From NCBI GenBank assembly GCA_017405465.1, contig JAFRAJ010000040.1:1-56559 (forward strand): DNA of 56,559 bases, given 5' to 3'. Below the pieces are notes generated by a model. It saw nothing but the letters and a program-made list of their open reading frames with translations. It searched no databases and was not told the DNA's origin. This document shows, in pieces, positions 8,901 to 23,900 of this stretch. Source of the stretch: Oscillospiraceae bacterium (GTDB taxonomy: Bacteria > Bacillota > Clostridia > Oscillospirales > Ruminococcaceae). Both the position numbers and the translations under genes were made by a program. Every line of letters starts with the position of its first letter. Position 1 is the stretch's first letter.

Positions 8901-11900
8901 CCGCGGCTGTTATCGCATCCCACAGCGCGTCCGTTCCGGCATTGCCGCCGTCCTCGTCTTTCGCTGCGATGATGCTCTCTATCCTGATATTCCTCCAGGC
9001 CTCTTTCTCCTCATCGCTCTCAGGCTGATACGCGCTGACGATGCTGAGGACCTCTTCATCTGTGAGGATGTCTCCTGACTCGAGTCTCTCTTTGAGTTCC
9101 GGATGATCCTCTGTGCTGCTTATGAGCCATCCGGCAAGCGCTTTGTCTGCGCCGCTGGCAGTCTCTTCGTCTGTCCTGAGGCCTGTAAGTATTTCTGCGA
9201 TCATCTCTTCGGTCACGAAGGCTGTCAGTTCGGTGTTGTTCTGCATATCCGCGAGGATCTTCTTTATCTCCTCAGCATCTATCACAGATGCCCACTCGCT
9301 GCCCTTCTTCTCGATGATGACGGCCGCAAATTCTTCTGTTGTCGTGAACGGCAGAGCCTGAGCATGGATCTCGTCGATGATGTGAGCGAGATAGTCTCCG
9401 CTTATCTCTTCACGGCTCTCTACTTCCGTTCCCGTGAATTCATTGATCTTCGGGTTGTCCGGATGGATCACACGGTCAGGTCCGAACATCGGGTCGTTCT
9501 GCGTGATCCTTATCGTCTCGAACTCGCCCCTGGAATTCTTCTTCTGAGGCATGAGCTCGAGGGATTCGAGGAACAGGTCTCCGGTCTCGGGTATCTTAAG
9601 CGTGATGCTCTCGGGGATATCCACTATGAGTGTGCAGTCTCTTTCTCCGATACTGCCTTTTCCGGTGAGGCTGATGCTGGATACGGCAGCGGTGTCATCC
9701 TCGTCTATCTGGATGAACGCGTGCTGTCCGTACTCGGAGCAGTCCATTCCTCCGTCCGCTCTCATTCCCAGGACTCCGCCCGCGCTGAGCGTGAGATCGG
9801 ATCCGCGTGCTATTGCGTCGTCGAATCTCAGATCACCGCCTGCTGCGGCGCTGAAGGAGGACCTGTACGCGCGGATCTCATGGATCTCGCCTTCTGCCGC
9901 CGCGTTCACGCCGACACTGCTGTTTGACGCGTTCATTCGGACAGCGCTGAAGCTGCCGTCTCTGGACATTACGGTGACCTGCGCACCGTCGGCGTCGAGA
10001 TCATTGATCGCGACATCGCCTTCCGCGTCTGCCGTAAAGGTACTGCTCGCTCCGCCGGTGCCGTACACCGAGACGTTCCTGATCAGTATCCTGCCTTCGT
10101 TTGCTGCAGCGTCATTGTCGGAAACATTGCCCTCCCTGTCGACTATCTTGTTCGTCGCAAGCTTAGCCGTTCCTCCGTTGATGACGGTCAGGTCATATTT
10201 TCCTTTCTCCGCATCGGCGCTGTCTGCGAACACGATGCTTCCGTCGAATGTCTTCACATCCCACACTACGCCGTCCACGATGATGTTCCTGTTGTAAAGG
10301 ACATCTCTTTTATCGATATAGACGTGCGTTTCCGTACTCACGGTCTCCGTGTTTTTGAACTCGTGGGTGTCAATGATCTTTGCCGTGATCTCCAGCGGGT
10401 TCTTATCGGTTCCGATCTGTCCGGCGCTTGCGGATATGATCGTGACCGTTCCTTCCGGCGCGTAGATGTCGGTATCATCCTTGCCCTTGTCACCGTCAAG
10501 GATAGAGCCTTGAGGATCTGTCATCCTGATCGTGACATCGCCCTGTGCCGCAGAGATCAGTCCGATATTGAACTTCGTCCCGTCGGTGTCGGCTTTCATC
10601 TTCATGGTGGCGCTGTCTTCACTCTCCTGCTGGAGAGATCCGTCGGCTCCGACTATGACATAAGAGAGTTTTCCTGAGGTGAACACCGGTACCCTGTAAT
10701 AGAGCACCTTTATGCTGCTGTTATCTTCATAGATGCTGGCGCCGTAGTACATCTCCAGATAATGTATCTTATTGCTGCCGTAGGTGTAATCAACATATCC
10801 GGTTCCCGTAGTTTTGTCCACGTGCACGTCAGCTTCGCTGATCGGCGAGGCCGACCACTGGTAGTCGCCTTCCTTGTCGATGTAGAAGTACCAGTAATTG
10901 CCGTTGACGTCGGTGGCGATATGATCCGTACGCAGCTCGCGCATCAGCGGCTGTCCCTTGAGGATCGTGATCACCGGGCTGTTTGCCCCTCCGTTCAGAC
11001 TGTTCGCGGTCACTCTGTTGGAGATATAGACCTTGGAGTCATATCTGGAGGAGAACTTCTCAGCGGGGTTGATCTGGATCACCAGGGCTCCGCGCACTTT
11101 GCCTGCGGTGATATCGGAAACGTAGAGCGTATCTGTGATCCTGTAGCTCTTGTTGATGGTCTCTGTCACCTTGATGTCATAGGACTTCAGCGGCAGTGTC
11201 ACCGTGTTGAGTCCGATGCCTTCGATCTTTCCGAGGAACAGCATCTTGGGAGTCTCGTCTTCACCGATCTGTGAGAACCTCAGGACGTATACGGCATTCT
11301 CCGTGCCGCCCTTTATCATGGTGCTCGTCTTCTTTGTGAAATCGATCTTTCCGTACTGAGCAAGACCGCTCCCCGTTCTGGAATACTTGATCCTGTATGT
11401 GCTCTCGGAATTCTTTACTGTGATCTCGGAGATCTTCAGGTCCTCCGCTACATCAGATGGTTCGCCGTCGTCCCAGATCACGTTGTATGTACCGGCCGTA
11501 GTGTCGCTCTCGTCGATATACGGCTTCTTCATCCTGAATCTTGTCGCGGTGAGGATACCTTCGCTGTTTCTCGTGTAGCAGGCTATGACCTCTGCTGTCC
11601 TGCTGACGAGTTTTTTGTATTCATCAGCTTTGACATAGAGGATATCCTTGCTGTCCGCATCGGCGTAGATTATCTCTTTTCCCTCTGCGGTGTTGAAATC
11701 GGAAGCCGTCAGTGTCAGTCCTTCTGCGAGCAACCATATATCGTCTTTCGGGATGTAGACTTTTCCGTCGCTGCCGAGCAGGAACTTCTCGCTGCCGTTC
11801 GTATAGACCGTCCCTGAGACCTTGCTGCTGCCTTCGGCCGCGGCATCAGTCACTTCTTCGGTCTGCCATATGTCTTTGTCTTTTTCGAAATAATAGATGT

Positions 11901-14900
11901 TCTCGGTGAAGTAGCCGGTCTGCATCGTAAATACGCCGTTCTGTTCCTTGAGGACGAGGCAGCTGCCGTCGCTGCTTCTTTCGTATACCCAGAGCTTGTA
12001 TGAAGCGTCGTATGTCCCGACGTTGCCGTCACCGACATTAGAACCGTGGCCGGAAACGATGAACTCATAGCACTCGGTGATGCCTCTGACAGAGGCTTCC
12101 ATCCGCTTGTCACTGTCGCCGCCGTCGTACCAGTTCATCATGACTATCTGGTCCGGATCGTAGCCGTATACAGTGTAGTCGGTCCATCCGGTCACCAGCA
12201 CCGCGTCTCCGGGCGTGCCTTCCCACAGGATGCGCTCCTGCCTGACTGTCAGCTCACTGTCAGTCAGTTCGATATGGCTGCCCACCTCGTGCCTGACGAC
12301 TTTTACGCTGAGGATCTTCCCCTTGCTGTCAGTCGTCACCTGCACCCCGTAGTCTTCCGCAGAGCCGAGGACATCCCCGTTCGCGTCCAGATACAGATAG
12401 TTGACTTCATATACAGTGGAGTTCTCCGATACAGGTATAAGATCCTTGCTCCAGCTGAACCTGAATCCGCCGGTTCCGGGGTCGGACTCGCTGAGCATGA
12501 ATGCGGCCGGAGTCTCGGAATCGCTCGTCAGGCGGTAAATGCCGGTGCCGCTCACTGTCTCTGTGCGTCCGCTGATCTCCACCTTTGCTGTATGTTTGCC
12601 GTTATTGTCCTCCCATCTCTCCTCGTAACCGGTCACCTGTCCGGTCTTCTCATCCACGACTGCATAGACATGTCTTTCGTTTCCTTCGTCATCGGTCGTC
12701 AGATAGTAGGTGTCCGTCGTGAATCCCTCGCTGGTCAGAGACGCGGAGCACTCGCTGAGTTTGAGATACGTGATATTCATGTATCTGGTATCAGGATAGA
12801 AGGTCTTGGGCTGGTAATAATAGCCGTGGAACGCCCTGTGCCTGAGCATATCCATGGTATACCCGCCGTCGTTCTCGTTGGCGTCGATCTCGTCATACAC
12901 CGTCTGAGGTATGCCGCCTATCAGGATGGATATGACTTTCGCACCCTTCTTGAGAGCTTCTTTCACATACTGATCGTCCCAGTAGAATCCCCACAGATCT
13001 TTATAGATACCTGTGAGTCCGTCTGCGGACTCGGTCTTGACCGTGGTCCCGAAAACGGTATCCATCACGGAAAGTGACGTATAGTTCTCAGAGGGTTTCT
13101 CACGGTATGCATATGTGGATCTGCCGCTGACATGGTTGTATGTTATCCTGATCTCCCACTTGGTGCCCAGGAAGCCGCTCACAGTAAACACAGAAGTATT
13201 GTTCGTGACACCCGTGTTGACGATAAGGACGGCGTTGTCCTCAAAGTAATTGTTGTAAGCCCAGAACGCTTCCCATTCATTCCTGTTGACGAGATAGTGG
13301 TTCCCGTTGGTCGCTACGCTCCCGCCCTCTATCTTGAGGTTCTCGAACATATCGTCGTAGGACGATGACTTCTGGTTCTGCGCAGCAGATGCATTGAAGA
13401 ATCTGACGATGTTGTTCTTCTCGTCATAGGCGATGAGGAAGCAGTCTTCTTCAGGATCGAGCACTTCACCTTTCTTTGTGCCCGGAACGAGTCCGTCCAG
13501 ACACCACCATTCATAGCCGCTCCATGTTCCTATGCTGGAGATCTTGTAGTCGATCTCCGTCCTGTCTTTGCCTTCTATCTTGGTGGTACGGATCACGATG
13601 CCTTTTTCATTATTGAAAAGACCGTTGGTCACGAGCCATTTCGCGCTCACCGCTTCCGAGAGGACCTCGAAGAAGACATCCTGCTCCACGGTCAGTGTTC
13701 CGCCGATGAGATCGACAGTGACACCTTCCTGCAGCGTGAGAGATACGAGTTTTCCCTTTTCGTAATTGAACTTGTAATCTCCTACTGCTGCCGCTGTTCC
13801 TCCCTCCTCGATCCTCGTCACCTTTCCTTCGCTGTCAAGGAAGAAGATAGTACCGTTGGGAAGCAGATACTTGTACAGGCCTGTGACCGGGTCATAGCCG
13901 ATCATATAGTATTCGAGCATATCGATACCGTTGATCGTATAACCGTTCTCACCGGTCACTTTAACTTCATAAGTCGGTACAGTATCGGCATATTCGAGAG
14001 TTCCCGGAGTCGGGATCGTGATCGTGTCCGCGTCCGGCAGCATAAATACGTTGAATCCCGTCTCGAGAGTCAGGTCAACGGATCCAGTTCTGCTGGTCAG
14101 GTTCTCGATATCCACTGTGCCGTCCGGAACCTCAGCCGCTTTGATATGAACGTCATCAAGAGCTTCGACCGTGACCGGCTGGATCGGAGTGATGTCGAGC
14201 CAGATGTCGCCTGCGGCTTCCACGTTCACTCTGCCGCTCTCATCTCCGGCGAAGATCCATGCATAGAACGGCATTACTGTTCCGTTCTCGGTCTTTCCTA
14301 CTCCCGCGGCGCCTTTGACTGTGAGTATATGAGCCCAGAGCGGCCTTACGGTCTCAGTCTTGTTCTTGCCCATCGTTATCACATTGACGTCGGCTACGGA
14401 AAGCAGCATGCCACCCGTCTTGCCTTTCCAGATGAACTCTGCCGTTCCGTTGAATGCGGGTATGAGTTTTGTGACCGTGACGTCAGCAGAGCCGGAGTTC
14501 TGCACCTTCATCAGAGGCAGCCATCTGGTATGCTCGGGCTCGACGCTCCTGCGCTTGCCGTTGATGAACAGCCTGGGATTGACGAATCCCGTGTTCCTGA
14601 AAGTTACTTCTCCCAGGATGATATCCGTCTCGGTGGAGTTCGTGATCGTGACTGTCGGGATCACCGACTGGTCATAGACGGTTATGTTGCTGATATCAGG
14701 TTTCTTCTGCCCTGTCCGGACGCTCTCAGGATCCGGCAGGAATACGCCGTCTTTGCTGCTGCCGTAGAGACTGGCATTTCCGGGCAGGAAGTTGTATATG
14801 TTGCGGAATCTGATCGCTCCGCTCTCGAAGCTCCAGATCTGTTCTTCCTTGCGTACGCCGACCTCACGGACAGCAGTTTTGCCGTTCTCCGCCTCGTAGA

Positions 14901-17900
14901 TATCGATGAAGATCCCGCCTGCCGCGTCTCCGAGATAGAGAATCAGTCCGTCGATTTCGGATTTTCCTGTTACGTTCAGAGCGTAGGTCTTGTCGTCCTT
15001 ATATTGGATCGCGAATCCTCCGGACTTCACGCCGTTCCTGACTCTGTCTCTCTCCAGAGAGTAAGTCGTAGCCAGGAAGTCATTTCCTGTATATGTGTTT
15101 CCGGACATATTCAGGACACTGCCGGCATTGATGGTCGGGTTGGATCTCGCGTATGATTTGCCTGCCGCATTGAGCTGGGTGCGGCTGAATATGTCGATGT
15201 TCCTGCTTCTGTAAGCCGGACTGGTGGACGCCGTCACCATCGCTCCGTCATGGCCTATCATGTCGGTCCCGATAACCGAAGTCTCGGCAGTGAGGCCCAG
15301 CGTCATTATGTTATTTGCAGTTATGTCGGTGGCTATGAGAGCAGATCCCTTGGAGTATGTCGAGACATTGATGCCGATCTCGCTCATAGCGGACTGGATA
15401 TAGATCTTCCTTCCTTCGATCCTCACGCGCTTGTCGCTCTTGTCTTCTCCTACGGTGATCGCGGATCTGAAGTCGAGCTTCTCCATCTTGGTCGTGCCTT
15501 TGGCTTCTGTCCCGAGGCCTGAGCAGTCGACGGAGTTGTTGACGGTAAGCTGATTGACCGAGGAGTCGGTCCTGATCGTGACCGTATTGAACCTGTCGAA
15601 CAGTTCGGCGCCGCTGCCGATCGTTATGTCTGCGTGAGACTCTACCGAGACGGTCACGGATACCTGTCCTGTGCTGACAGCTCCTCCGCCGCTCGTCTTT
15701 GCGGCGGTGACTATATTGTCCTTCACGCCGGTGTTTACGAGCAGGTCCAGATCTCCGAAGTCCGCATAGAGCTTCGAGTTTCCGGATACTGTCATCACAG
15801 CGTGTCTGGTGAGTATATTGCTGGCGTCGACTTCCTTGACGTCGAAGAATCCTCCTCCGACCGCCAGAGTCTTGGATGTCATCTGCGCGTCGGAATCCAT
15901 CCTGGCTTCGATGCCTTTTCCTGCATAGAGTCCGGCGTCGATGTTGAGGGTGGAATCCGTAGCGACGTAGTTGCTTCCTTTGGTATCGCTGGAATTCACT
16001 CCGAAGCCGATGCTCATGGAGTCAGCTACGCTCTTCGCTGACTGGCTGTCAGTCGTGGTGATCTTTATGTCTTTTCCGGCTTTGACGACAGTTCCGCCCG
16101 TCACGGAAGAATCTGTGCTGTAGAGGGATCTCGTGGGCATCTTGGTCTTTTCGATGCTGACGCCGCTGAGTACCGTTCCGGCCTCTACATTGGCTTCTGC
16201 TTCTCCCGTATTGACTGCGCTGACGGTGACGTTTCCGTCCGCTGTCACTGATCCTCCGGTGATGCCAGCGAGGACCGTCTGCGGCTCGTACGTTTCGACT
16301 TCGTCATTCACTATGCGGTCATATCCCACATAGCTCTCTGCGATGGACTTGGAATTGTTGCCTCCGCCGATGAATCCGCCCATCTGAGCGTTCGCAGTGG
16401 ATTTCGTGGTCAGACTGCCGTTTACCGTGATATCTCCGCTGAGAGTTATCACAGCATTTTCGACAGACGCTTCTGCATAATCTTTTGTTCTGGACTCAGC
16501 ATCCAGTCCGCCCAGTGCCACAAGTCCTACTATGAGCTTCGTCACTGCCTGCGCGTCCGCGACAGCAGGTGCAGACGCCTCCACGCTGACGTTTCCTGAG
16601 CCTATGCCCTGCTTTCTGGTCTTTATGGTCCAGGTTCCGTTCTTGATCAGCGCGGTATTCTTCGTTGCGGAATCGGCCTTGGCGATATTGACTGTCAGAT
16701 TGAAGACGTTCAGGTCGGCACCGGAAGCTGCAAGACTTCCTCCCGTGCTGCTTCCTGTGACTGACGTGCTGTTCGCTTTCGTGAGCTTTGATGTGACTGA
16801 GAGCCCTCCCGCAGCGGATTCGCCGGCAAGTTCCATGGATGCCTGGTTGTTCGCACATAGATTCGAAGTGGTGTGGTTCACAGCTACCTTGGAAGCGGAG
16901 ACCGTTATTCCCTCAAGTATACCGGCATTTGCGTTCACGGATCCGCTGACGGTGATCTCTGCCTCGCCGTCCAGATCGGTTTTGCCGCTTCCGGAGACTT
17001 TTGCGATACCGTTCGTTCCGACTTTTGCTGTCGCCACGTTGATGTTGAGTTCGCCCAGAGAGACTTTGATGCCGCCGTTGGGCTGGCCTGTCTCCGCAAA
17101 GGCGTTTGCCGTATATTCCGATTTGACCGTGAGGCTCTTTCCGCCGACGGTGCCGGAGATGTTCTTCATCTCGGCGCTGAATACCGCATCGGCGGCTGCA
17201 TCGACGATCATCAGACCGAATCCGAGAAGCTTCAGGTCGAGGCCGATCTTGGTGTTTTCAACCGCTGCCCTGGCCAGTGCCCTTCCCGTGCTGCTGATGA
17301 TTATGTCTCCGGCCATATTGAAGGACACAGCGTCCGCCACTGCATATGACCCGATGTTCGCTCTTGCTCTGGCGGTATTGGCATGAATATCAAGCGCGTT
17401 GATTGAAAGGCTGAATCCCTTGGAACCCGGCTCGCCTCCCACCGTCTGGGTGGCATCTGCCGCCCACAATCCGTCATATCCGGCGGTATCGTTGAATTTC
17501 GAGGATACCGTCATATCCTTGCCTGCCACCTTTATTTTCTTGACAGATGCAGTCTGTGTTCCTGTGATGTCAGCCATTACGACGTTGACCGCTATCTTGA
17601 TACCGTTTATCTCCGCTAACGGGGAAGCAAATCCGGCTACTGCGGTCCCGGTTCCGTTGACAGTGACAGAGACCGTTCCGTCGCTTACGAAACTGCCGTT
17701 CTTCTTAGTGCCTGCGGCTGCTTCTGAATCGCCTTCGGTTCCCTCAAGCTCTGCCTCCGCAGTCGCTGAAGCCTCAGCGAACGCCAGGTTCACGCCCAGT
17801 TTCACGGCGTTTGCGCTGACTCCCTTGGAAGCGATCGCGCTCTCCGCGTCCGCCTTCATCCTGTATTCTGTCGTTACGTATATGTTCTTTGCTTTCAGTT

Positions 17901-20900
17901 TCTTCTTGTCAGTCTTCAGCGATGATCTGAAATGGCCGTCCGCGAAGCTGGCTACCATCGTGAGCGAGGCTGACAAAAGATTCATCTCGCTGTCGAGCAC
18001 AACTGCAGTGCAGGCTGCGGAAGTCGAATCCGTGCTGAACGTAACATCTCCCGTGATATCCAGAGACAGGCCTGTGCCTGTAGCCATGTTATCTGCCCTG
18101 AAGTCAGCGTAAGCGGCGTTTGCCTGTATCGTGAGCATGCTGAACTTCACGCCTTTTCCGGAGTATGCTCCTCCGACTTTAGCGGCTGCCCCGGCATCTT
18201 TGTCGGTGTCTTTCTTGTTGAGGTTTGATGTCACCTCCAGAGACGCTGCAGTCAGATCTACATCATTGCAGTGGATCTTCTGGCTCGTGCGGTTGAATGC
18301 GAAACTGACATTTGCAGCTATCGTGATCTCGCTGATGCTGAGCACCGGCGGTATCACCTGAGCTGTACTGTGCGAATTGCCTTCCGAAGTGACTTTCACT
18401 TCACCGGCTTCTATCGTTCCCTTGCCGCTGATGCCTCCCAGCGCCTGTGTGCTGTTGATGGCGAACGCGGTGTTGAGTCCTATATCGACTTTCGATGCGT
18501 GTACTCCTCCCGCAGCAGGTGTCACCGTGGAAGTCGCGACTGAATCATAATCATTGCTGACTGTCAGGTCACCTATGGTCCATTTGGTACCGTCATTGAC
18601 CTTGGCTTCAGTGCTGAACGTTCCTGCTGCATATGAGAATCCCATCAGGACTCCTATCGTCAGCAGTCCTGCGCATACGTTGTCTATCTTGACGGCTGCG
18701 GAAGAAAGCCCTCCTCCCTGAACCGTGACATCGCCCGCGGTGACTGTCCCCGCGCTGAACAGGACCGTGTTAGAAGAATCGCACAGAGCTGTCGCAGCGC
18801 TTACATTCGCACCTGCAATGCCTGCGCCCGCGGCGAATATGTATGCATTAGCCATCGCATCGGTGAATGACACCGTGTGCGTGGCCGTCGGCTGATCCTT
18901 AAGGCCTGTATCAGAGGTGAACTTGTAGGACGTACGCTTGCCCTGCTGCTCAGTCTGCACTGACATGACAGTGATCTGCGTCGCAGTACTTCCTGCAACG
19001 GATCCGACGCCGGCAGACGCAGTCTGTGTGTTCTTAAGTCCTGCTACCGCTATGCATGCATTGACCTCAGCGCCTCCGATCGCCACGCTGTACAGCGCGA
19101 CGTTCGACCTGCCCCGTCCGTACGCCTTGACCGAGATCAGATTCCTGACCACCGTTCCGCTTTCTGTCCTGGCTCTGTATCCTGTGATGCTGATCTTGCC
19201 TGTGCCGGTGACTTCTGCTGTATTCTCCGCCTTATTGAGCGCCAGTCCGACGTTCACGTTGACTGCAGCTCCTCCGGCTCCTACCGTGACAGCCAGTACC
19301 CTGGCATCACTGTTGTTAGGCGCATTTTCAGTTCCGGCATCGATCATGATGCTGCCGACAGTGATGTCATTCGCACCGAGATCCGCCTTTGCCCTGCTGA
19401 TGCTTCCGGCAATGGCGACGGCCACAGTAGCTCCCACTGCGACGCCTCCGGCTGCCAGAGAGACGACCAGAGTCTCAACTTCACCCTTGTAGGATGTACC
19501 GAGAGCCAGCTGTCTGGACAGTGTGACGGGCATCCTGTTGAGCAGAGCTATATTGTTTGCATTTCCTATAGCCAGCGCTACTGCTGCGTTGACTGCCACA
19601 CCGCCTGCAGATACTCCTATGCCTGTGACAGAAGTATCTCCCGCGGCTTTTCCTTCAATCGTAAGGCTTCCCGCCTGTATGCTTCCCTTGACTGCTCCTT
19701 CAGTCTTTCCGGGATCTGTACCCACAAATGACAGAGCATCAAGTTTGTTTATCGCCACTGCTGCAGTGGCTCCGACTGCGAGTGCACCGGCGGATACGGA
19801 TATGATCAGGCTCTTCGCCTCGGCGGTGTAATCGTGATACACCTTTATGTCGGGATAGGTCATGCTGTCTTTGTCAGAGCCTATCCTTACATCCTGTCCA
19901 ATATATGTGCGGACCGATGTCCTGTTGACTGCAAGCGCGACTGCTGCGTTGACTGCCGCCGCACCGCCTGCGATGGCGGCTGCTGCAGTCACTGCATTCG
20001 TCGTTCCTGTATTGCTGACGTCGATCTGAGATCCGACATTCCATACCCTGGTATCTCCGCTGATCCCTGCTTTGGAAGTTCCTGCGAAGTAAGCCATCGT
20101 GTACGAAGCATTCACGGCAGCGACTCCCGCCGCAACGCCGACATTGACAGCCATGACCTTACCGAAATCCATACCGGAGCTGACGCTCAGGCTTCCGGCA
20201 GAAGTGATATCTCCGGCCATCTCTGCTGTCACGTCGGAGTAGACCATGAGCACCGCGCAGGACACCGCCACTCCGGCGATGCCTCCCGCCGCTGTGACCG
20301 AGATGAGTCTTATCGTGGATGAAGTCTCATCCTTGCCTGTTCCTGCTTTCCTGTCTGCTTCACTGCTCTGCTCTGACGCGGACTTCGTATTTACCGGGTT
20401 ATTTTCGCTGCTTCCCGGCAGGCTGCCTATGGCATCCTTAGTGTTCTTAGGCAGCGATCCGCTCTTCGCCTCGACTTTTATGGCTCCGCCGGCTGTCAGT
20501 GTTGCTCCGTCGTCGACTTTTGCCACCACATTGGAGCGCAGGACAGCGACCGTCACACCGACGCCGACTCCGGCTGCGCCGCTCGCAGCGGCAGTTCCGG
20601 AAATGATAAGCGCATTGATCACGTCACCCGCTGATACGGTGATGTTTCCGTCAGCGTCTATGGTCGTTCCATTTGCTACAGTAGCCGAAACGGCATCTTT
20701 GAAGGTCTTGGTGACGGGCTTTCCGTCCGTACCGGTCTTCTCTACGCTTATCTCTGCCGCGGAGAAGGATGATCTTCCGGCTTCTCCGTCTGCAGTTGAA
20801 TCGAAAGCAGCTGAGCTGTACGACTCGTTTACAGCCACGTATGAATCTGTATCCTTATCGTACCTGTACTTCTGCTGTTTCTTCTCATCCTCTGTAGGTT

Positions 20901-23900
20901 TGCTGGGATACTTGTAGTATTCGTTCTTGCTGTTGTTGAAGATATAGAGAGTCTCGCCCGGCTTGGTGTCGTCAGTCTTTCCGCCCTGACCGTATTCAGA
21001 ATAATCCGCATCGCCGGGATGCTGTCCGTCGCCTTCCAGCGCGGCTCCCATCTCATTCTTATCGGGTTCGTTCGCCTTGGCGGCGTTTCCGCCTTTCATG
21101 AACGCATAGCCGACCTGCTTCTGGGGATCCATTCCGGTGCCGGAGAGACAGTCTTCATCGACTTCTTCGCTGTAGAGGACGAATTCGTATTCCTTAGTCT
21201 CCTCATTGTAGGCATACCAGTAGTAGTCCCCTCCGCGCTCATACAGCGTGGTATCGACCTTCGAAGTCTTGTATTTATAAACGTTGTAGCTGAGGCCGTC
21301 TATGGTCTTGCTGCCGTACAGCGTGTCATGGGCATCCTGGCTCATCTTGGCTCCGGCGATGATGACCGTCACTGTGGCTCCGACTCCGGCTTCTCCTCCG
21401 ACGGCTACCGTTCCGTCCGCGCTTACGAGATCCCTGTTGTTCTCAGCGGCTACCGTTACGTTCGCAGCGTCGATATCGTTGTCCTCGCCTACTGATGCTT
21501 TTACGTCACCGAGGCTGACGCTGACGAGGGCAGTCACGCCCACTCCTGCTGTGCCGCCGAGGGCTACGGTCGCCACTATGGCGATGAGTCCGTATGTATC
21601 TGTGGCGGTGATGCTGAAGTCTCCTTTGGCATCGACTTTGACCTTTGTGCCTGTCACGGCTGATGTGTGAAGCTTGGTGACGATTACATCAACGGTGCCT
21701 CCGACTCCGGCTGTACCGCCGAGAGCAGCGCCTGCTCCGTCGGCCGATACCGTCTCCTTGGACTGAGCGTATATCGTTACGTTGCCTGTGCTGTTTCCTG
21801 TCGTGAACAGCTGCGCGCTGTCATATACCTTTGCCTCGGTCGTTCCCTCGAAGTATGTCACAAGAACGACCGCACTGACGCCTGCCGTTCCTCCCGCTGC
21901 CACACCGGCGGCGACATTGACCAGCAGACTGTCTGAATCAGCTTTTACTTCTATTCCTTTACCTGCAGTGACAGTTCCTCCGAGTCCTGCCCTGACGGTG
22001 TCACTGAAGACCATGGCATTGACGTCGCCCGCTACGCCGACTGTGCCGGCTGCGCCGAATCCGATAGCCAGCAGGATGAGCTTGCTCACATCGTCGGCGT
22101 GAATGCTGACGGTGCCCCTGGCTTTCGTAGTCTTTGCCTTATTTATGGCTTCAACTGTTTTGGAGAATACGAGTACCGATACCGTTGCCCCGACTCCGAC
22201 CGTGCCGGCTGCCGAGAGAGATCCGGCAAATCCGAACACGACCGATTCGTCTGAGGCTGCGACTTCGGCGTCTCCTTCCCCGTCCTCATCCTTCTCGTTG
22301 TAAGTGATGACGGTTTTTTCTCCTACCTCTGCTTTGGAAGTGTTGCTTATCACCAGCGTCACTACCGTTCCAGCGACAGCAGCAGTTCCGGTCGTTCCCG
22401 CTGCGGCGACTGCCGCCATGACTGTCGTGTCGTTTCCTGCGGCTTCGATGATGACGCCTCTTCTTGTTTTTCTGTTGTGCTTCGTGTAGATCCCGTTTCC
22501 GCCCGATCTTGCCTGAGCCGTGATGGTGACGTTCTGTCCTACGGTGGCGGACACTGTCCTTGAAAGTACCGCGACACCTATGGTCGCTCCTACGCCGACG
22601 GTCCCGGTTCCGACTGAGAGACCGCCGCCCAGTATGTAGAGCTTGTCGTCTCCGGACGAGACGACTCCGACGGAGTCTCCGGCTGTGAGCTTCGCTCCGT
22701 CCTTGACCTCAGCCGTGATCTTGGCGTCCGATACGAATACCGGTATGGTACCCGCCAGAGCATTGCCCGTCGCAGCCGCTGCCGCGAGGCCGATGATGAT
22801 ATTGGTGTCCTTGCCTGCGGATCCGATGAACACGTTTCCGGTATAGGCCGTCACGACGGATTTTCCGATCGTGACCGAAGCTGTCCTGTGCACCGCGTTC
22901 ACTATCACGGTGGCACCGGCGCCGAGCTTCGTGCCTCCAAGGCTCACTGAGCAGGCTGCTGTTACCAGCATGCTCTCTGTGTCCGTAAGGACGTTGACGT
23001 CCTTTGCGGCTGTGATGCTGGCGCCGTTCCCGACATTGACAGAGGCATCAGTACTGGAGATCAGGACCCCCACCGTGCCTGCCACCACCGCATCGCCTGC
23101 CGGCGCAGCTGACGCTGCTGCCAGAACGTTGATGAGCTTCTCGAAGTTGACCGCCTTGACGGTCACGCTGCTGTGATCGCTGATGAGCGAGGCCTTTTCG
23201 CCGATCTCAGTCTCTGCTTTCGCTTTGTCAAGAACTACGGCTATGGTCCCGCCGACTGCTACCTTGGAGCTTCCGCCTGCAGCTGACAGGGAGATGAGCA
23301 CCGTGGTGTTCTGTGTGGAGCTCTCCACAGTCAGATCTCCGCCGGTCTTTATAACAGTGCCGCTGCCGACTTCTGTGGTCACAGTGCTCTCGGAATCAAC
23401 GACATTGAGCGCTCCGCCCGCAGTCAGTTTGGACTGCGCCCCGGTTGCTATGGACGCCGCTACCGTGAGCACCATCGTGTTGGTCTTCGCACCGGCATGC
23501 TGCAGGAATCCGCCCTTGGAGACCTTGACGTCAGAACTGCTGCCGATGCCCGTCTCAACGGTATCGCCGTTGTCCAGCCAGGCCACGGTGAGTCCCACGC
23601 CGAACTTGGATGGTGCTACCGAGAGGGATCCGGATATGATCCTGATGTTCGCCTCGTCGTCTGCACGCAGCATCATGCCGCGGTCAGAAGTCCTGTCCGT
23701 AGCAGTTCCGTTGATTATGGCCATGGTCACGTCGGATCTCTGTTTCTTGCCGTCGACCATTTCCCATACTCGGTTCCTGTATACGTAGAAGGTCCTGCTG
23801 CCTGCGACATAGACGTCGTACATGGCGCCTTCTATCTCTTTCTGTTCATCTTCCTTCTTCGCTCCGAACGTGGCTGCGGAGAATCCTTCCTTCTGCAGCG

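Larger units (their letters stand above)
5990..10430 (-). repeat. IGTxxxPL repeat region of the giant protein
   Basis: At least nine copies of a loop such as GSIGTEQHPL, GDVGTRDEPL, GSAGTAERPL, GTVGTEERPL, GAAGTEEDPI and GQIGTDKNPL occur between about residues 8417 and 9840, each followed by alternating hydrophobic residues and often GDLxI. The periodic form suggests a beta-solenoid of filamentous-haemagglutinin type. Confidence 0.6.
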
